This document shows positions 1 to 9,807 of a DNA stretch of 29,581 nt, piece by piece. Numbering within the stretch: the first letter of the stretch is position 1; each line of letters starts with the position of its first letter. Below the pieces are notes generated by a model. The model ran no database searches, was not told where the DNA came from, and saw nothing but the letters and a program-made list of their open reading frames with translations. The position numbers and the translations under genes were made by a program. Location of the stretch: NCBI GenBank assembly GCA_964585575.1, contig CAZPEM010000023.1, forward strand, positions 1-29,581, written 5' to 3'. The stretch comes from UBA4655 sp964585575. GTDB taxonomy: Bacteria; Planctomycetota; Planctomycetia; Pirellulales; UBA1268.

Positions 1-1726
1 GCACGATGTACTTGCCGACCCGCTTGTCCTTCAGGAGCGACGCCATGAGCGTGACGGCGCCGGTGGTCGTGGAGACCTCGCGGCCGGCGCTCTTCTCGAT
101 GAATCCGACGTAGTCCGCCAAACCGGGCGTTTCGAGCCTGGCCGACTCGACGGGCCGGCTCGGCACGTAGCCGCCGAGCGCCGCCCGGCGTTCCCGCAGG
201 TAGCGGATCTCCTCAGAATTTTCGGCCGGCCGATAGAACGGCGCCTTTGCAACCTCGTCGTCGGAGATCGGAATGCCGAACCGCGACCGGAACGCCCGCA
301 GTTCCTCCTCGTTGAGCTTCTTCTGCTGGTGGGTGACGTTGCGGCCCTCGCCGACCTCGCCGAGCCCGTAGCCCTTGATCGTCTTCGCGATGATCACGGT
401 CGGCTTGCCATGGCACTTCATCGCCGCGGCATAGGCCGCATAGACCTTTTCCGGATCGTGCCCTCCCCGGCGGAGCTTCTTGAGCTTCTCGTCGGACAGG
501 TGCGTCACCATGTCGCGCAGCTCGGAATGGGCCCCGAAGAAATGCTCGCGGATGTAGCCGCCCGGCATCACCACGTACTTTTGGTACTGCCCATCGACCA
601 CCTCGTTCATCCGCTTGACCAGCAGCCCCTTTTCGTCGCGGGCGAGCAGCGGATCCCACTCGTCGCCCCAGATCACCTTGATCACGTTCCAGCCGGCGCC
701 ACGGAAGACGCCCTCGAGCTCCTGGATGATCTTGCCGTTGCCGCGAACCGGGCCGTCGAGCCGCTGAAGGTTGCAGTTGATCACGAAGACGAGGTTGTCG
801 AGCTTCTCGCGCGAGGCGAGCGTGATCGCGCCGAGCGTCTCCGGCTCGTCGGTTTCGCCGTCGCCGATGAAGCACCAGACGTGCTGACGGCTCGTGTCCT
901 TGATGCCACGGTCCTGGAGATACTTGTTGAACCGGGCCTGGTAGATCGCCATGATCGGCCCGAGCCCCATCGACACCGTCGGAAATTCCCAGAATCCAGG
1001 CATGAGCCAGGGGTGCGGGTAGCTCGAGAGGCCGCCGCCCGTGGCAAGCTCGCGGCGGAAGTTCTCGAGTTGCTTCTCGGAAATCCGCCCCTCCACGAAC
1101 GCCCGGGAGTAGATGCCCGGGGAGGCGTGCCCCTGAAAGTAGACCTGGTCGCCGGAAAAGTCGTCGCTCCGGCCGCGGATGAAGTGGTTCATCGCGACAT
1201 CGACGAGCGTGGCCGACGACGCGAACGTCGAGATGTGCCCGCCGATGCTCTTGTCCTCGCGGTTGGCGCGGACGACCATCGCCATCGCGTTCCAGCGGAC
1301 GATGCTCTTGATCCGCCGCTCGATCTCGCGGTTTCCGGGAAACGCCGGCTGACGGTTCGCGGGAATGGTGTTGATGTAGGGGGTCGTCGCGGAGAACGGG
1401 ATGTCGACGCCGAGGCGATAGGCCTCCTGCTCGATCGCATGGAGGAGGTAGCTCGCCCGCTCGCCGCCGCGGCTTTGAATCACGTAGCGGAGGGAGTCGA
1501 GCCACTCGCGGGTTTCCGAGGGATCGAGGTCGACGCTGCCCGTTCCGTCGGCCAACACGGGCTGCCCCCCCTCGCCAATGGACATCGGCCCTCCCTGGAG
1601 AGCGCCCGGGGCGTTGCCGAACACGGGGTCCACACGTCCACCTGACTCACCGCCACCTGCAAGACCGGCGTTCACCGGTGGCTGATCCGCGGCACTGCCG
1701 GCCTGATCGGGAACGCTTCCTGGCAT
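1..1726 (-). CDS. aceE: Pyruvate dehydrogenase E1 component, homodimeric type (partial, C-terminus off the left edge)
   Basis: Thiamine-diphosphate-dependent E1 of the pyruvate dehydrogenase complex, which decarboxylates pyruvate and passes the acetyl group to lipoyl-E2. About 575 codons are visible without a stop; the family is usually near 890 residues, so the C-terminal third lies beyond position 1. Seen directly: the ThDP motif GDGETDEPETLG at about residues 288-299, the run FQGHASPGIYSRAF, and TREWLDSLRYVI near the N-terminus, all typical of AceE rather than of alpha/beta E1. The chosen ATG at 1726 has GGAG six bases upstream and gives a Gly/Ala/Pro-rich extension of 47 residues before the second ATG at 1585. 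That second ATG also has a good ribosome site (GGGAGGG), so the start is uncertain. lpd lies upstream on the same strand; no E2 gene is visible, and it may lie beyond the edge. Confidence 0.95.
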   Translation of the reverse strand, partial: MPGSVPDQAGSAADQPPVNAGLAGGGESGGRVDPVFGNAPGALQGGPMSIGEGGQPVLADGTGSVDLDPSETREWLDSLRYVIQSRGGERASYLLHAIEQEAYRLGVDIPFSATTPYINTIPANRQPAFPGNREIERRIKSIVRWNAMAMVVRANREDKSIGGHISTFASSATLVDVAMNHFIRGRSDDFSGDQVYFQGHASPGIYSRAFVEGRISEKQLENFRRELATGGGLSSYPHPWLMPGFWEFPTVSMGLGPIMAIYQARFNKYLQDRGIKDTSRQHVWCFIGDGETDEPETLGAITLASREKLDNLVFVINCNLQRLDGPVRGNGKIIQELEGVFRGAGWNVIKVIWGDEWDPLLARDEKGLLVKRMNEVVDGQYQKYVVMPGGYIREHFFGAHSELRDMVTHLSDEKLKKLRRGGHDPEKVYAAYAAAMKCHGKPTVIIAKTIKGYGLGEVGEGRNVTHQQKKLNEEELRAFRSRFGIPISDDEVAKAPFYRPAENSEEIRYLRERRAALGGYVPSRPVESARLETPGLADYVGFIEKSAGREVSTTTGAVTLMASLLKDKRVGKYIV

Positions 1727-1847
1727 GCGAGACTCCGCGGGGGGTGAGAGACTTTCCGCATTATTCCGCGGGTGCGGGTTAGCGTAAAGGCCGGTTGCGC
1801 CGGGCGGCATGGCGGCGCCGAACGGGTCCGTTGCTGCGAACCGCGGC

Positions 1848-1956
1848 GGGGCCGCGGTCGCAGAACGTCCGGGGCCGCAAGATGCTGGCGGCGGCGGGGC
1901 CGCGGTCGCAGAACGTCCGGGGCCGCAAGATGCTGGCGGCGGCGGGGCCGCGGTCG
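1848..1956. repeat. 48-bp tandem repeat, about 2.3 copies, between lpd and aceE
   Basis: Two identical 48-bp units occupy 1848-1895 and 1896-1943, and a 13-bp start of a third unit ends at 1956. Each unit is itself built from two halves that begin with GGGGCCGC (23 and 25 bp), so the array is a repeat within a repeat. It fills the middle of the 290-bp gap 1727-2016, in which I see no gene. The period is a multiple of three, so reading frames stay open across it, but there is no sign of coding. It lies between two co-directional genes and is strongly GC-rich with CCGCGG palindromes, so it could act as a structured RNA element or be a neutral minisatellite. Confidence 0.9.
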
Positions 1957-2016
1957 TTCGATACCACGGGCAGGCCCGAACCAGCACTTTTGCCCCACCG
2001 CACAGCCGGCCCGGCA

Positions 2017-3429
<1,413 letters not shown>

Positions 3430-3597
3430 CGACGGCTCCTCGAACGAAAACGATCCGACCCACGTCGGCCAGGCCGATCCGCCGGGAAAACCGTCCGAAA
3501 GGCCTTCTCGCGGGAGGTATCGGTGACGGATGTTGTAGGCCTACCCCGCCCGGGCATCAAGAAACGTCCTTTTCTTCCGCCCAACGGGCAGTTCGTC
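3430..3597. other. Intergenic region upstream of lpd
   Basis: This stretch lies between the lpd start codon (minus) and the HTTM-like fragment (plus). It should contain the lpd promoter and the lpd ribosome site, AGGAG just right of the ATG. I see no clear -35/-10 pair and no RNA gene. Confidence 0.5.
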
Positions 3598-3741
3598 ATG
3601 CCAATCCCCGAAACGATCCGACTCGCCGTACGGCGATGGTTCCGAGCGGCGTTCCGACTCGACCTTCGAAGCCTCGCCGTCTTCAGGTTGGCCATCGGCG
3701 GCATCGTCTGCTTCGTCGCGGTCGACCGCTGGAAGCCGGAC
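3598..3741 (+). pseudogene. Probable N-terminal remnant of an HTTM (vitamin K-dependent carboxylase-like) membrane protein
   Basis: An ATG at 3598 opens a frame of about 48 residues that reads RAAFRLDLRSLAVFRLAIGG and then a hydrophobic stretch ending in a charged VDRW. This resembles the first transmembrane segment of planctomycete HTTM-domain proteins, which typically begin with a basic stretch, 'D-R-S-L-A-x-F-R-I' and a long hydrophobic helix. After about residue 48 the frame turns into low-complexity basic sequence and runs straight into the tRNA gene, so the rest of the expected several-hundred-residue protein is absent. I therefore call it a truncated fragment. The match rests on remembered family character over a short stretch, and a chance hydrophobic frame cannot be excluded. 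Confidence 0.35.
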
Positions 3742-3788
3742 TCGCACTCGCGGCGGGCGACGATCCCCCGATGGACGCGACGCCACGA

Positions 3789-3794
3789 TAGAAT
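3789..3794 (+). promoter_or_regulatory. Candidate -10 box for tRNA-Leu
   Basis: TAGAAT at 3789-3794 matches the sigma-70 -10 consensus in five of six bases and lies 20 bases before the mature tRNA 5' end, leaving room for a short leader. No good -35 box is seen at the expected distance, so this is only a candidate. Confidence 0.3.
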
Positions 3795-3814
3795 TGAGGT
3801 GTGGACGGAGCAGA

Positions 3815-3896
3815 GCGAGAGTGGCGAAATTGGCAGACGCGCTGGATTTAGGTTCCAGTGCCGAAAGGCGTGCGGGTTCGACTCCCGCCTCTCGCA
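3815..3896 (+). tRNA. tRNA-Leu, anticodon UAG
   Basis: An 82-nt class II tRNA folds cleanly. The acceptor stem is GCGAGAG paired with CTCTCGC, with discriminator A at 3896. The anticodon stem CTGGA/TCCAG (3842-3846 and 3854-3858) encloses the loop TTTAGGT, placing TAG at 3849-3851. The long variable arm TGCCGAAAGGCG forms its own hairpin, and the T arm is GCGGG-TTCGACT-CCCGC. A long variable arm plus discriminator A and the UAG anticodon identify leucine, decoding CUN/CUA codons. The 3' CCA is not encoded. Confidence 0.97.
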
Positions 3897-3937
3897 TCGT
3901 TCGGCGGCTGTGCGGCGGATGCTTGCCGGCCGAACGA
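3897..3937 (+). terminator. Hairpin immediately downstream of tRNA-Leu, possible terminator
   Basis: A perfect 9-bp inverted repeat, TCGTTCGGC at 3897-3905 and GCCGAACGA at 3929-3937, begins at the base after the tRNA discriminator. The 23-base loop can pair further inside. No T-tract follows, so it is not a canonical intrinsic terminator; it may terminate, assist 3' processing, or separate the tRNA from the convergent gene that ends at 3951. Confidence 0.4.
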
Positions 3938-3950
3938 GTTGCGGATCGGC

Positions 3951-5015
3951 TCATTCGACCAGTCGGGCCCGCCAGCCGCGATCCCGCGATGTCCGCAGGG
4001 GATTGGGGTCCTTCGCCCCAGGCTCGTGATCGTAGACCACCGGCTTCACCGCGGGGGCGGCCGCGGGTGTGTCTGCGGCTTCGGGAACCCGCTCCTGGAA
4101 CATCGACGTTCCCTCGGCGACGGGCCTGGCCGTTTCCGCCTCGGGGAACGGCACCGGCGGGACACCCGCGGCACGTGCCTCCGAACGGATCACCGCCAGC
4201 CGCTCCTGAAGACGCCTTCGATGTGATGCCTCGTCGAAGAGGTTGTCGTTGGCCGAGGGGCGGGCCGGAACCGCGGGCGGCTTCACCTCGGGCTTTGGTT
4301 CGGACTCCGCGTCGTCTTGCGGCGCGGGCTTCGGCGGAGGTTCAGGCGGCTTCGGACCCGCCGGCCTCGCGGGAATGACGGGTTCCACAGCGGGCGGCTT
4401 GGGCTCCACCGCCGGCAGCTTCGGCTCGGCCGCGGGAGGCTTCGGCTGCGGCCGCGGAACGGCTGGGCCGAGTCCCGGCAGCGTCGTGGCATCCGAGTCT
4501 TCGGGAGGCTCGTCAACGCCGAACTCGACGGCCGCCTTCGGATCGAGCGACTCCTCCTTTTCGTCCGGCAGCCGGAGCCGCGGCGGCGATGCGGGCGTCA
4601 ACTCCTCGGCGGCGGTCGCCTGGACGACCCGCAGCCCGGGCCACTGCCTCCACTGGGTTTCGTAGAAGCCAAACCGATCGGGTCGCACGACGCACTGGTC
4701 GTCGCAACGCCCGCCCCGACAGCCGGCGCCGGCGTGTTTGCCATGCCCTTCAAGGGAGTCGAACTGGCCGGCATAGCTGCCCCCAGCATGGACGACGAGG
4801 CCATCCTGGTAGTCGTTTCGATGGGCAGGCCGCTCCTCGATCCGCCGGTGCAACCGCGCAACGGGCCCGTCGTCCCGCCGGGACGTCACGCCGCCGACCA
4901 CTCGCTTCAGGATCGATTCGTCGGCCTCGACGGCGAAGGGAAATGACGCGGCAAGAACGGCGGTCGCGGCCATGCAGACCGCCGGGGTCACGCGCAGGAA
5001 ACGGAATGTGTCCAT
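3951..5015 (-). CDS. Secreted proline-rich protein with planctomycete 'TQWRQWPG' motif, function unknown
   Basis: A 354-residue protein. The ATG at 5015 is chosen because it starts a signal peptide (MDTFRFLRV, then a hydrophobic Ala-rich core ending near FPFAVEA), and GAGG lies nine bases upstream; a longer frame to 5351 reads through non-coding-like sequence. The N-terminal half is Gly/His-rich with four Cys in CRGGRCDDQC, directly followed by RPDRFGFYETQWRQWPG. That last motif recurs in exported planctomycete proteins of unknown function in my memory, usually as 'FGYYPTxWRxWPG'. The middle (about residues 170-270) is a low-complexity proline/lysine/glutamate linker with repeated PKPPAVEP-like units, and the C-terminus has a short helical region (RRRLQERLAVIRSEARAAG). 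It probably acts outside the cytoplasmic membrane; no enzymatic motif is visible. Confidence 0.75.
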   Translation of the reverse strand: MDTFRFLRVTPAVCMAATAVLAASFPFAVEADESILKRVVGGVTSRRDDGPVARLHRRIEERPAHRNDYQDGLVVHAGGSYAGQFDSLEGHGKHAGAGCRGGRCDDQCVVRPDRFGFYETQWRQWPGLRVVQATAAEELTPASPPRLRLPDEKEESLDPKAAVEFGVDEPPEDSDATTLPGLGPAVPRPQPKPPAAEPKLPAVEPKPPAVEPVIPARPAGPKPPEPPPKPAPQDDAESEPKPEVKPPAVPARPSANDNLFDEASHRRRLQERLAVIRSEARAAGVPPVPFPEAETARPVAEGTSMFQERVPEAADTPAAAPAVKPVVYDHEPGAKDPNPLRTSRDRGWRARLVE

Positions 5016-5307
5016 GACGAAGGCCTCGGCTCGTGCGGGCGGTCGGGCCGCAACCGCGGCACGACCCTCACGCTCGCGTTCATCGACAAGGTCGCCGCGA
5101 ACCATGCAGTTTCGTTCCGGTTTCTTGCCCATCCCTCCCCCCCTCCCTCGACGGTGTTCGGCGGATTTTGCGGGCCAACCCGTCTGGATCACCGGCAGTT
5201 CAACCTTTTTTTCGCATCCGGGAACTCCGTTGTGATACGATGCGGCGAGGTCCGCATCAGGCCCGGAATCGACTGTTTGCGGCCCTGTTCCAAAGGTGGA
5301 TGCCGCC
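5016..5307. other. Divergent intergenic region
   Basis: About 290 bases between two divergent starts (5015 minus, 5308 plus). It must carry both promoters. A C-rich tract (CCCTCCCCCCCTCCCTC) near 5133-5149 and a T7 run near 5207-5213 are the only compositional oddities. No gene is supported. Confidence 0.5.
5232..5241 (+). promoter_or_regulatory. Candidate extended -10 promoter for the large TPR gene
   Basis: TACGAT at 5236-5241 is preceded by TG one base upstream (TGATACGAT), the pattern of an extended -10 box, about 65 bases before the chosen start codon. There is no convincing -35 element. Base identity alone is weak evidence in a GC-rich genome, although this short AT-richer patch stands out. 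Confidence 0.25.
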
Positions 5308-8300
5308 ATGAAGCAGGTCAATCTCCGACTCTTCATCCTGCTTGTGGGCATGGCGGTCTTGGGGACCGTCGGAACGTATTTCCTCCATCGATTTCAGGTG
5401 GCCAGGAACGCGGGCGGGATCGTGAAACTCGCCCGCGCCAAACGCGACGAGGGAAAATCCAACGAGGCGATCGCACTGTACGCCCGGTATCTCGGGTATC
5501 GACGCGACGACGCCGAAGCCCTGTCTGAGTATGCGAAGCTGGTGCTCGAGCGGGCCGGCCGCGCCGATGCGAACCGCGGCGACATCGCCCGTGCCTTCCA
5601 GACCCTGGAGGAGGCCGTCCGCAAGAAGCCGGACGACCACGACCTGCGCCGCAAACTCGCCGACTTCCAGCTCCGGATCGGACGACACGCGGACGCTCGC
5701 GCGCATCTGCTGATGCTCCGGGATTTATGCACCGAGGATTCGAAGCCGCCGCTCGACAAGGCGGGCATCAACCTGGCGCTCGCCCGCTCGTGGGGTGGCA
5801 GCGGCAACTTCGACGAGGCGGCCGGCATCGCGGCCGACATGATCGGTTTCGACCTCCAGCGCCGCTCGTTCCAAGGCGAGCCGGCGTCCCAGGACGAGCG
5901 GGACGGGGATCGGGAAAAACAAGGAAACGAGAAAGGAAACGAGAAAGAGGCCGGTCAGCCCGCGACGGCTGCGGTTCCCACCGAGGCGTACGTACTGCTG
6001 GCGGCGATCTTCGACGAGAAGAAGGGCGATCGCGACTGCGCCAAGAGGATTTTCGACCGTCTCCTGGAGGTCAATGCAGCAGACCATTCGGCGTGGCTCT
6101 CCTACGCCAAATGGTGCCGACAGCGAGGCGACCTCCCCGGGGCGGCCAGTGCGGTGAAGAAGGCGGCCGCCCTCGCCCCCGACGATCCCGAGACGATGAT
6201 CGCCAGCTTCGAGATTTTTCTCGCCGAAAGGAAGCTCGATGAGGCCGCCAGCGTGGTACGGACGGCCATGGAGAAGTACGCATCCGACGACCGGATCATC
6301 CGGGCCGCCGCGATGCTGGCGATCCAGCAGGCCGCCCCAGCGCGTGCGATCGAGATTCTGCAGGACGGCATCAACAAGGCGGGGCCGCAGCCTGCACTCG
6401 CGTTCATGCTCGCCGATCTCCTGCTCCAGGAGAACCAGCTCGCCGAAGTCGAAAAGGCGATGGATATGCTCAAGGAGTCGCTCGGGTCGTCGAACCCCGC
6501 CATCGGCATGCTCGAGGCCCGGCTGCTCATCGCTCGCCAGAAGTGGCTGCCGGCGAAGCAGAAACTCGAGCGGGTGCGGCCGCTGGTGACGGCTTCGGCG
6601 GACCTGACCAGGCAGGTGAACCTGCTCCTTGGCCAGTGCCACGAGCAGTTGGGGCAGTACGACGAGCAGCTCGAGGCCAACCGACGGGTGCTCGGCGACG
6701 ACCCGACGTCGCTCGCCGCGCGGGTTGGCGCCGCCAATGCCCTCGTTGCGTCCGGCAAGCCCGAGCAGGCGCTTGCCGAGTTCGAGCTCGTGGCCGGCTC
6801 GATCGCCCCCGAGAAGCTGCCGGCGATTCCGCAGGTCTGGTCGCCTCTTCTGCAGCTGCGGATCAACGCCCAGTCCAGAAAGCCGGCCGCCGACCGCGAC
6901 TGGAGCCGCGTGGACGAGCTGATCGAGATGCTGGGGGGCTCCGAGCAGATCTCCGACGAGCAGATCGCGATCATCCGCGCCGACCTGCTCGTGCGAAAGG
7001 ACGAGCCGAAGGAAGCGATCGGTCTGCTCGAAAAGGCATTGAAGGCGAATCCGAACAGCGTGCCGCTGCGGTCCTCGCTCACGACGCTCGAACTCCGCCA
7101 GAACGGCCCCGAGGCCGCCCAAGCGATCATCGACAAGACCCCGCCATCCCTCCGGGACAAGCCAGGATTCATGCTCGTCGAAGCGCAGGTCGTATCGCGT
7201 CCGGGCCTGCGCGGCCCCGACGCCGGGGCGACCGATGGCGACGCCGGGGCGGCGGCCGTCGAAAGGCTCAAGGAGATCGAAAAACGGGCCATGAAGCTCG
7301 AGAGCAAGGACGAGGCCGCGAGGGTCATTTCTGGCCTCGCTTCGCTCTGCTTCGGCCTGCGGCAGCGAGGCGAAGCGGAGCGACTGTGGGCCAGGGCGGT
7401 CGAATTGCGGCCCGACGACCTGAGGCTGCGGATGGTGCTGCTCGACATGGCCCGCGACGAGGCCGACGCCGCCAAGGTGAAGGCGGCAGCCGCGGAGATC
7501 GTGAAGCTCGCCGGACCAACGAGCGCCCTCGGCCGGTTCGCGGAAGCAACGAGCCGGATCATCGACGCGCGAAAGTCGCTCCAGCAGAAGGCCGCCCGAT
7601 CCGACGACGTCGGCGGGGAGATGGGCAAGGCGGAGCGGGCCAATCTCCGCGAGGCCCGAAACCTTCTGATCGAGGCCGAGAACGAGCGGCCCGGATGGGC
7701 CGACATCCAGCAGCTCTTCGCGGAGCTCGACGGTCTCGAGGGCGATATCCCCGCGTCCATCGAGCGGCTCCAGAAGGCGGTCCGGCTCGGCGCGGGCAAT
7801 CCGGAGGTCGTCCGGCAGCTCGTGGCGCTCTTGTACGCCTCGAATCGTTTCGACGAGGCCCAGCAGGTTCTCGGCACGATCGGCCCGGACGGCCTCGGCG
7901 GGTTCGAGCGGATCTCCGCGGAGCTCAAGCTCCGCGGCGGCAACGTCGACGAGGCCGTTGCGATCGCCGAACGGACCGTCAAGGACGATTCCATGAACGC
8001 GTCGGAGCTGCTCTGGCTTGGCCAGCTGCTCAGCCGCTCCGGAAAGTCCGCCCGCGGTGAAGAAGTGCTCAGCCGCGCCGTAGAGGCGGCCAAGGACCGG
8101 CCCGAAGCCTGGCTCTCATTGATCGGTCACCAGATCTCCGCCGGCCGGCGCGGCATCGCCGAGCGGACGCTCGATCGCGCAGGCGAATCGCTTTCGGGGC
8201 TCGAGCGGCAGCTGGTCCTGTCGCAGGGCAGCGAGATGCTGGGACGGCCCGATGACGCCGAGCGATACCTGAAAGAGGCCGTCGCGGAACGAAAAGACGA

Positions 8301-9807
8301 CCTGAACACCCTTCGTGCGCTCGCCGCTTTCGTCGTGCGACGTGGCAAGCTCGTCGAGGGACGCGAACTGCTTTCCAAAATCATCGAATCTCCAAACCGC
8401 TCGGCAAACGACCGCGTCATCAAGGTCTGGGCGCGACGCACGCTCGCGGAACTGATCGCCGAGCGGGGAAACTACGCCACGCTCCAGAAGGCCATATCCA
8501 TCCTCGAGCAGAATACCGATGCGGACGGCGAACTGGGCCCCGAGGACCGGTCCATCGCGATCCGCCTGCTCGCGGACCGTCCGGAGCCTTCGAGCTGGCG
8601 GCGGGCGATCGAGCTGCTCTCCGCGCTCCGCAAGTCACAGCCCCTTTCGATCAGTCAAAGACTGATGGTCGCCCAGCTGCGAGAGAAGCTCGGCCTCTGG
8701 GAGGATTGTCGCAGCGAGTTGTTGTCGCTCGTGGCGATGCCGGACGCGCCTCTCGCGATCTACGTGATGCTCGTGGAGCGGTTGATCGACCACGATGAGA
8801 CTTCGTCCGCCCGCACGTGGCTCCAGCGTCTGCGGCAGAAGGCGCCCGAGGCTCCGGCCACCCTCGCCCTCGAGGCGAAGCTGGCGCTGGCCGAGAAAGA
8901 CCGGCCGACGGCCGTCGCCGCCGCGAGGAAGCTGATGCCGAGCGGACCGGTGCCCGACGAGCAGCTGCCACAACTCGGCTCCACCGCCAAGCTCATGGAG
9001 GATCTCGGTTTTCCGAAGGCGGCGGACAAGCTGCTGACCGAGTTTGCCGAGCGGTCGCCAGACGGCATCGTGGCGCGGGCCGAGTTCCTCGGACGGCAGA
9101 AACGACCGGAAGAGGGCCTCCGGCTGCTTGAGACCGCCTGGGACCGCGTGCCACTCGACCGGCTGCTGCGCACGGCCGTGTTCGTGGCCCGAGTGCAGGG
9201 CACCAGCCTCGAGCCGGCGGTCCGTAGCCGGATCGACAAGTTATTCGTCAGGGCCCGCCGACAGGACCCCGGATCACTCGTCATCGGGCTGCTGGACGCG
9301 GAGATGCGCGAGATCCAGGGGCAGAGTGATGAGGTCGAATCGATGTACCGGAAGCTGCTCGCCCAGTCCGGCCTCGAAAAGACGCAGCGGGCCATCATCG
9401 CCAACAACCTCGCCTTCCACCTCGCGAGGAATGAGACCGCCAAGGAAGCCCTCGAATTGATCGAATCGGCGATCCGGGAACTCGGACCGCACCCGGACCT
9501 TCTCGACACGCGCGGCGTGGTTCAGACGGAACTCGGCAACTACTCGAAGGCGGTCGAGGACCTCAGGGAGGCTTCCCTCGTCCCGACGCCCGTGAAGCTG
9601 CTCCACCTCGCCGTCGCGCAGGAGGGGGCCGCCCAGATCGAGGGAGCGAGGCGTTCGCTCGCCCGCGCCAGAAAACTCGGCCTGATCGCCGATCAACTCA
9701 GCAAGGCCGACCGCGCCCGACTGGAACAGCTCGATGCCGCCCTGGGGACCGAGCAATCTCAGCCGGTCAGCATCCGGGAACGTGCGAGCGCGTCCTCCGC
9801 CTCCTGA
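5308..9807 (+). CDS. Giant membrane-anchored tetratricopeptide-repeat protein
   Basis: A 1499-residue protein with one N-terminal transmembrane anchor (about residues 6-27, NLRLFILLVGMAVLGTVG) and then almost nothing but helical TPR-type repeats. Many repeats carry the A-x-x-x-Y/L spacing, for example KSNEAIALYARYL, KAAALAPDDPETMIASFEIF, ANPNSVPLRSSLTTLELRQNG and GNYSKAVEDLREAS. A charged Lys/Glu/Asn insertion sits near residue 200. The ATG at 5308 is preferred to the in-frame GTG at 5296 because AAGGTGG is correctly placed before the ATG and nothing suitable precedes the GTG. The repeats suggest a scaffold for protein complexes in the periplasm or on the cell envelope; no catalytic domain is seen. 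Related large TPR proteins with the same N-terminal anchor are common in planctomycetes. The last 49 bases overlap the convergent small TPR gene. Confidence 0.9.
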   Translation: MKQVNLRLFILLVGMAVLGTVGTYFLHRFQVARNAGGIVKLARAKRDEGKSNEAIALYARYLGYRRDDAEALSEYAKLVLERAGRADANRGDIARAFQTLEEAVRKKPDDHDLRRKLADFQLRIGRHADARAHLLMLRDLCTEDSKPPLDKAGINLALARSWGGSGNFDEAAGIAADMIGFDLQRRSFQGEPASQDERDGDREKQGNEKGNEKEAGQPATAAVPTEAYVLLAAIFDEKKGDRDCAKRIFDRLLEVNAADHSAWLSYAKWCRQRGDLPGAASAVKKAAALAPDDPETMIASFEIFLAERKLDEAASVVRTAMEKYASDDRIIRAAAMLAIQQAAPARAIEILQDGINKAGPQPALAFMLADLLLQENQLAEVEKAMDMLKESLGSSNPAIGMLEARLLIARQKWLPAKQKLERVRPLVTASADLTRQVNLLLGQCHEQLGQYDEQLEANRRVLGDDPTSLAARVGAANALVASGKPEQALAEFELVAGSIAPEKLPAIPQVWSPLLQLRINAQSRKPAADRDWSRVDELIEMLGGSEQISDEQIAIIRADLLVRKDEPKEAIGLLEKALKANPNSVPLRSSLTTLELRQNGPEAAQAIIDKTPPSLRDKPGFMLVEAQVVSRPGLRGPDAGATDGDAGAAAVERLKEIEKRAMKLESKDEAARVISGLASLCFGLRQRGEAERLWARAVELRPDDLRLRMVLLDMARDEADAAKVKAAAAEIVKLAGPTSALGRFAEATSRIIDARKSLQQKAARSDDVGGEMGKAERANLREARNLLIEAENERPGWADIQQLFAELDGLEGDIPASIERLQKAVRLGAGNPEVVRQLVALLYASNRFDEAQQVLGTIGPDGLGGFERISAELKLRGGNVDEAVAIAERTVKDDSMNASELLWLGQLLSRSGKSARGEEVLSRAVEAAKDRPEAWLSLIGHQISAGRRGIAERTLDRAGESLSGLERQLVLSQGSEMLGRPDDAERYLKEAVAERKDDLNTLRALAAFVVRRGKLVEGRELLSKIIESPNRSANDRVIKVWARRTLAELIAERGNYATLQKAISILEQNTDADGELGPEDRSIAIRLLADRPEPSSWRRAIELLSALRKSQPLSISQRLMVAQLREKLGLWEDCRSELLSLVAMPDAPLAIYVMLVERLIDHDETSSARTWLQRLRQKAPEAPATLALEAKLALAEKDRPTAVAAARKLMPSGPVPDEQLPQLGSTAKLMEDLGFPKAADKLLTEFAERSPDGIVARAEFLGRQKRPEEGLRLLETAWDRVPLDRLLRTAVFVARVQGTSLEPAVRSRIDKLFVRARRQDPGSLVIGLLDAEMREIQGQSDEVESMYRKLLAQSGLEKTQRAIIANNLAFHLARNETAKEALELIESAIRELGPHPDLLDTRGVVQTELGNYSKAVEDLREASLVPTPVKLLHLAVAQEGAAQIEGARRSLARARKLGLIADQLSKADRARLEQLDAALGTEQSQPVSIRERASASSAS

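Noticed and set aside
329..1645. 438-codon plus-strand frame opposite aceE, and a 430-codon minus frame at 213-1505
   Set aside because: Both are shadows of the aceE frame, which is open to the window edge. Their translations are Arg/His-rich without motifs.
3541..3954. 137-codon minus-strand frame containing REAGVEPARLSALEPKSSAS
   Set aside because: This part is the antisense of tRNA-Leu, a well-known false-protein pattern; the rest is low-complexity.
5296..5307. GTG start for the large TPR protein four codons upstream
   Set aside because: No ribosome site precedes it, whereas AAGGTGG is correctly placed before the ATG at 5308.
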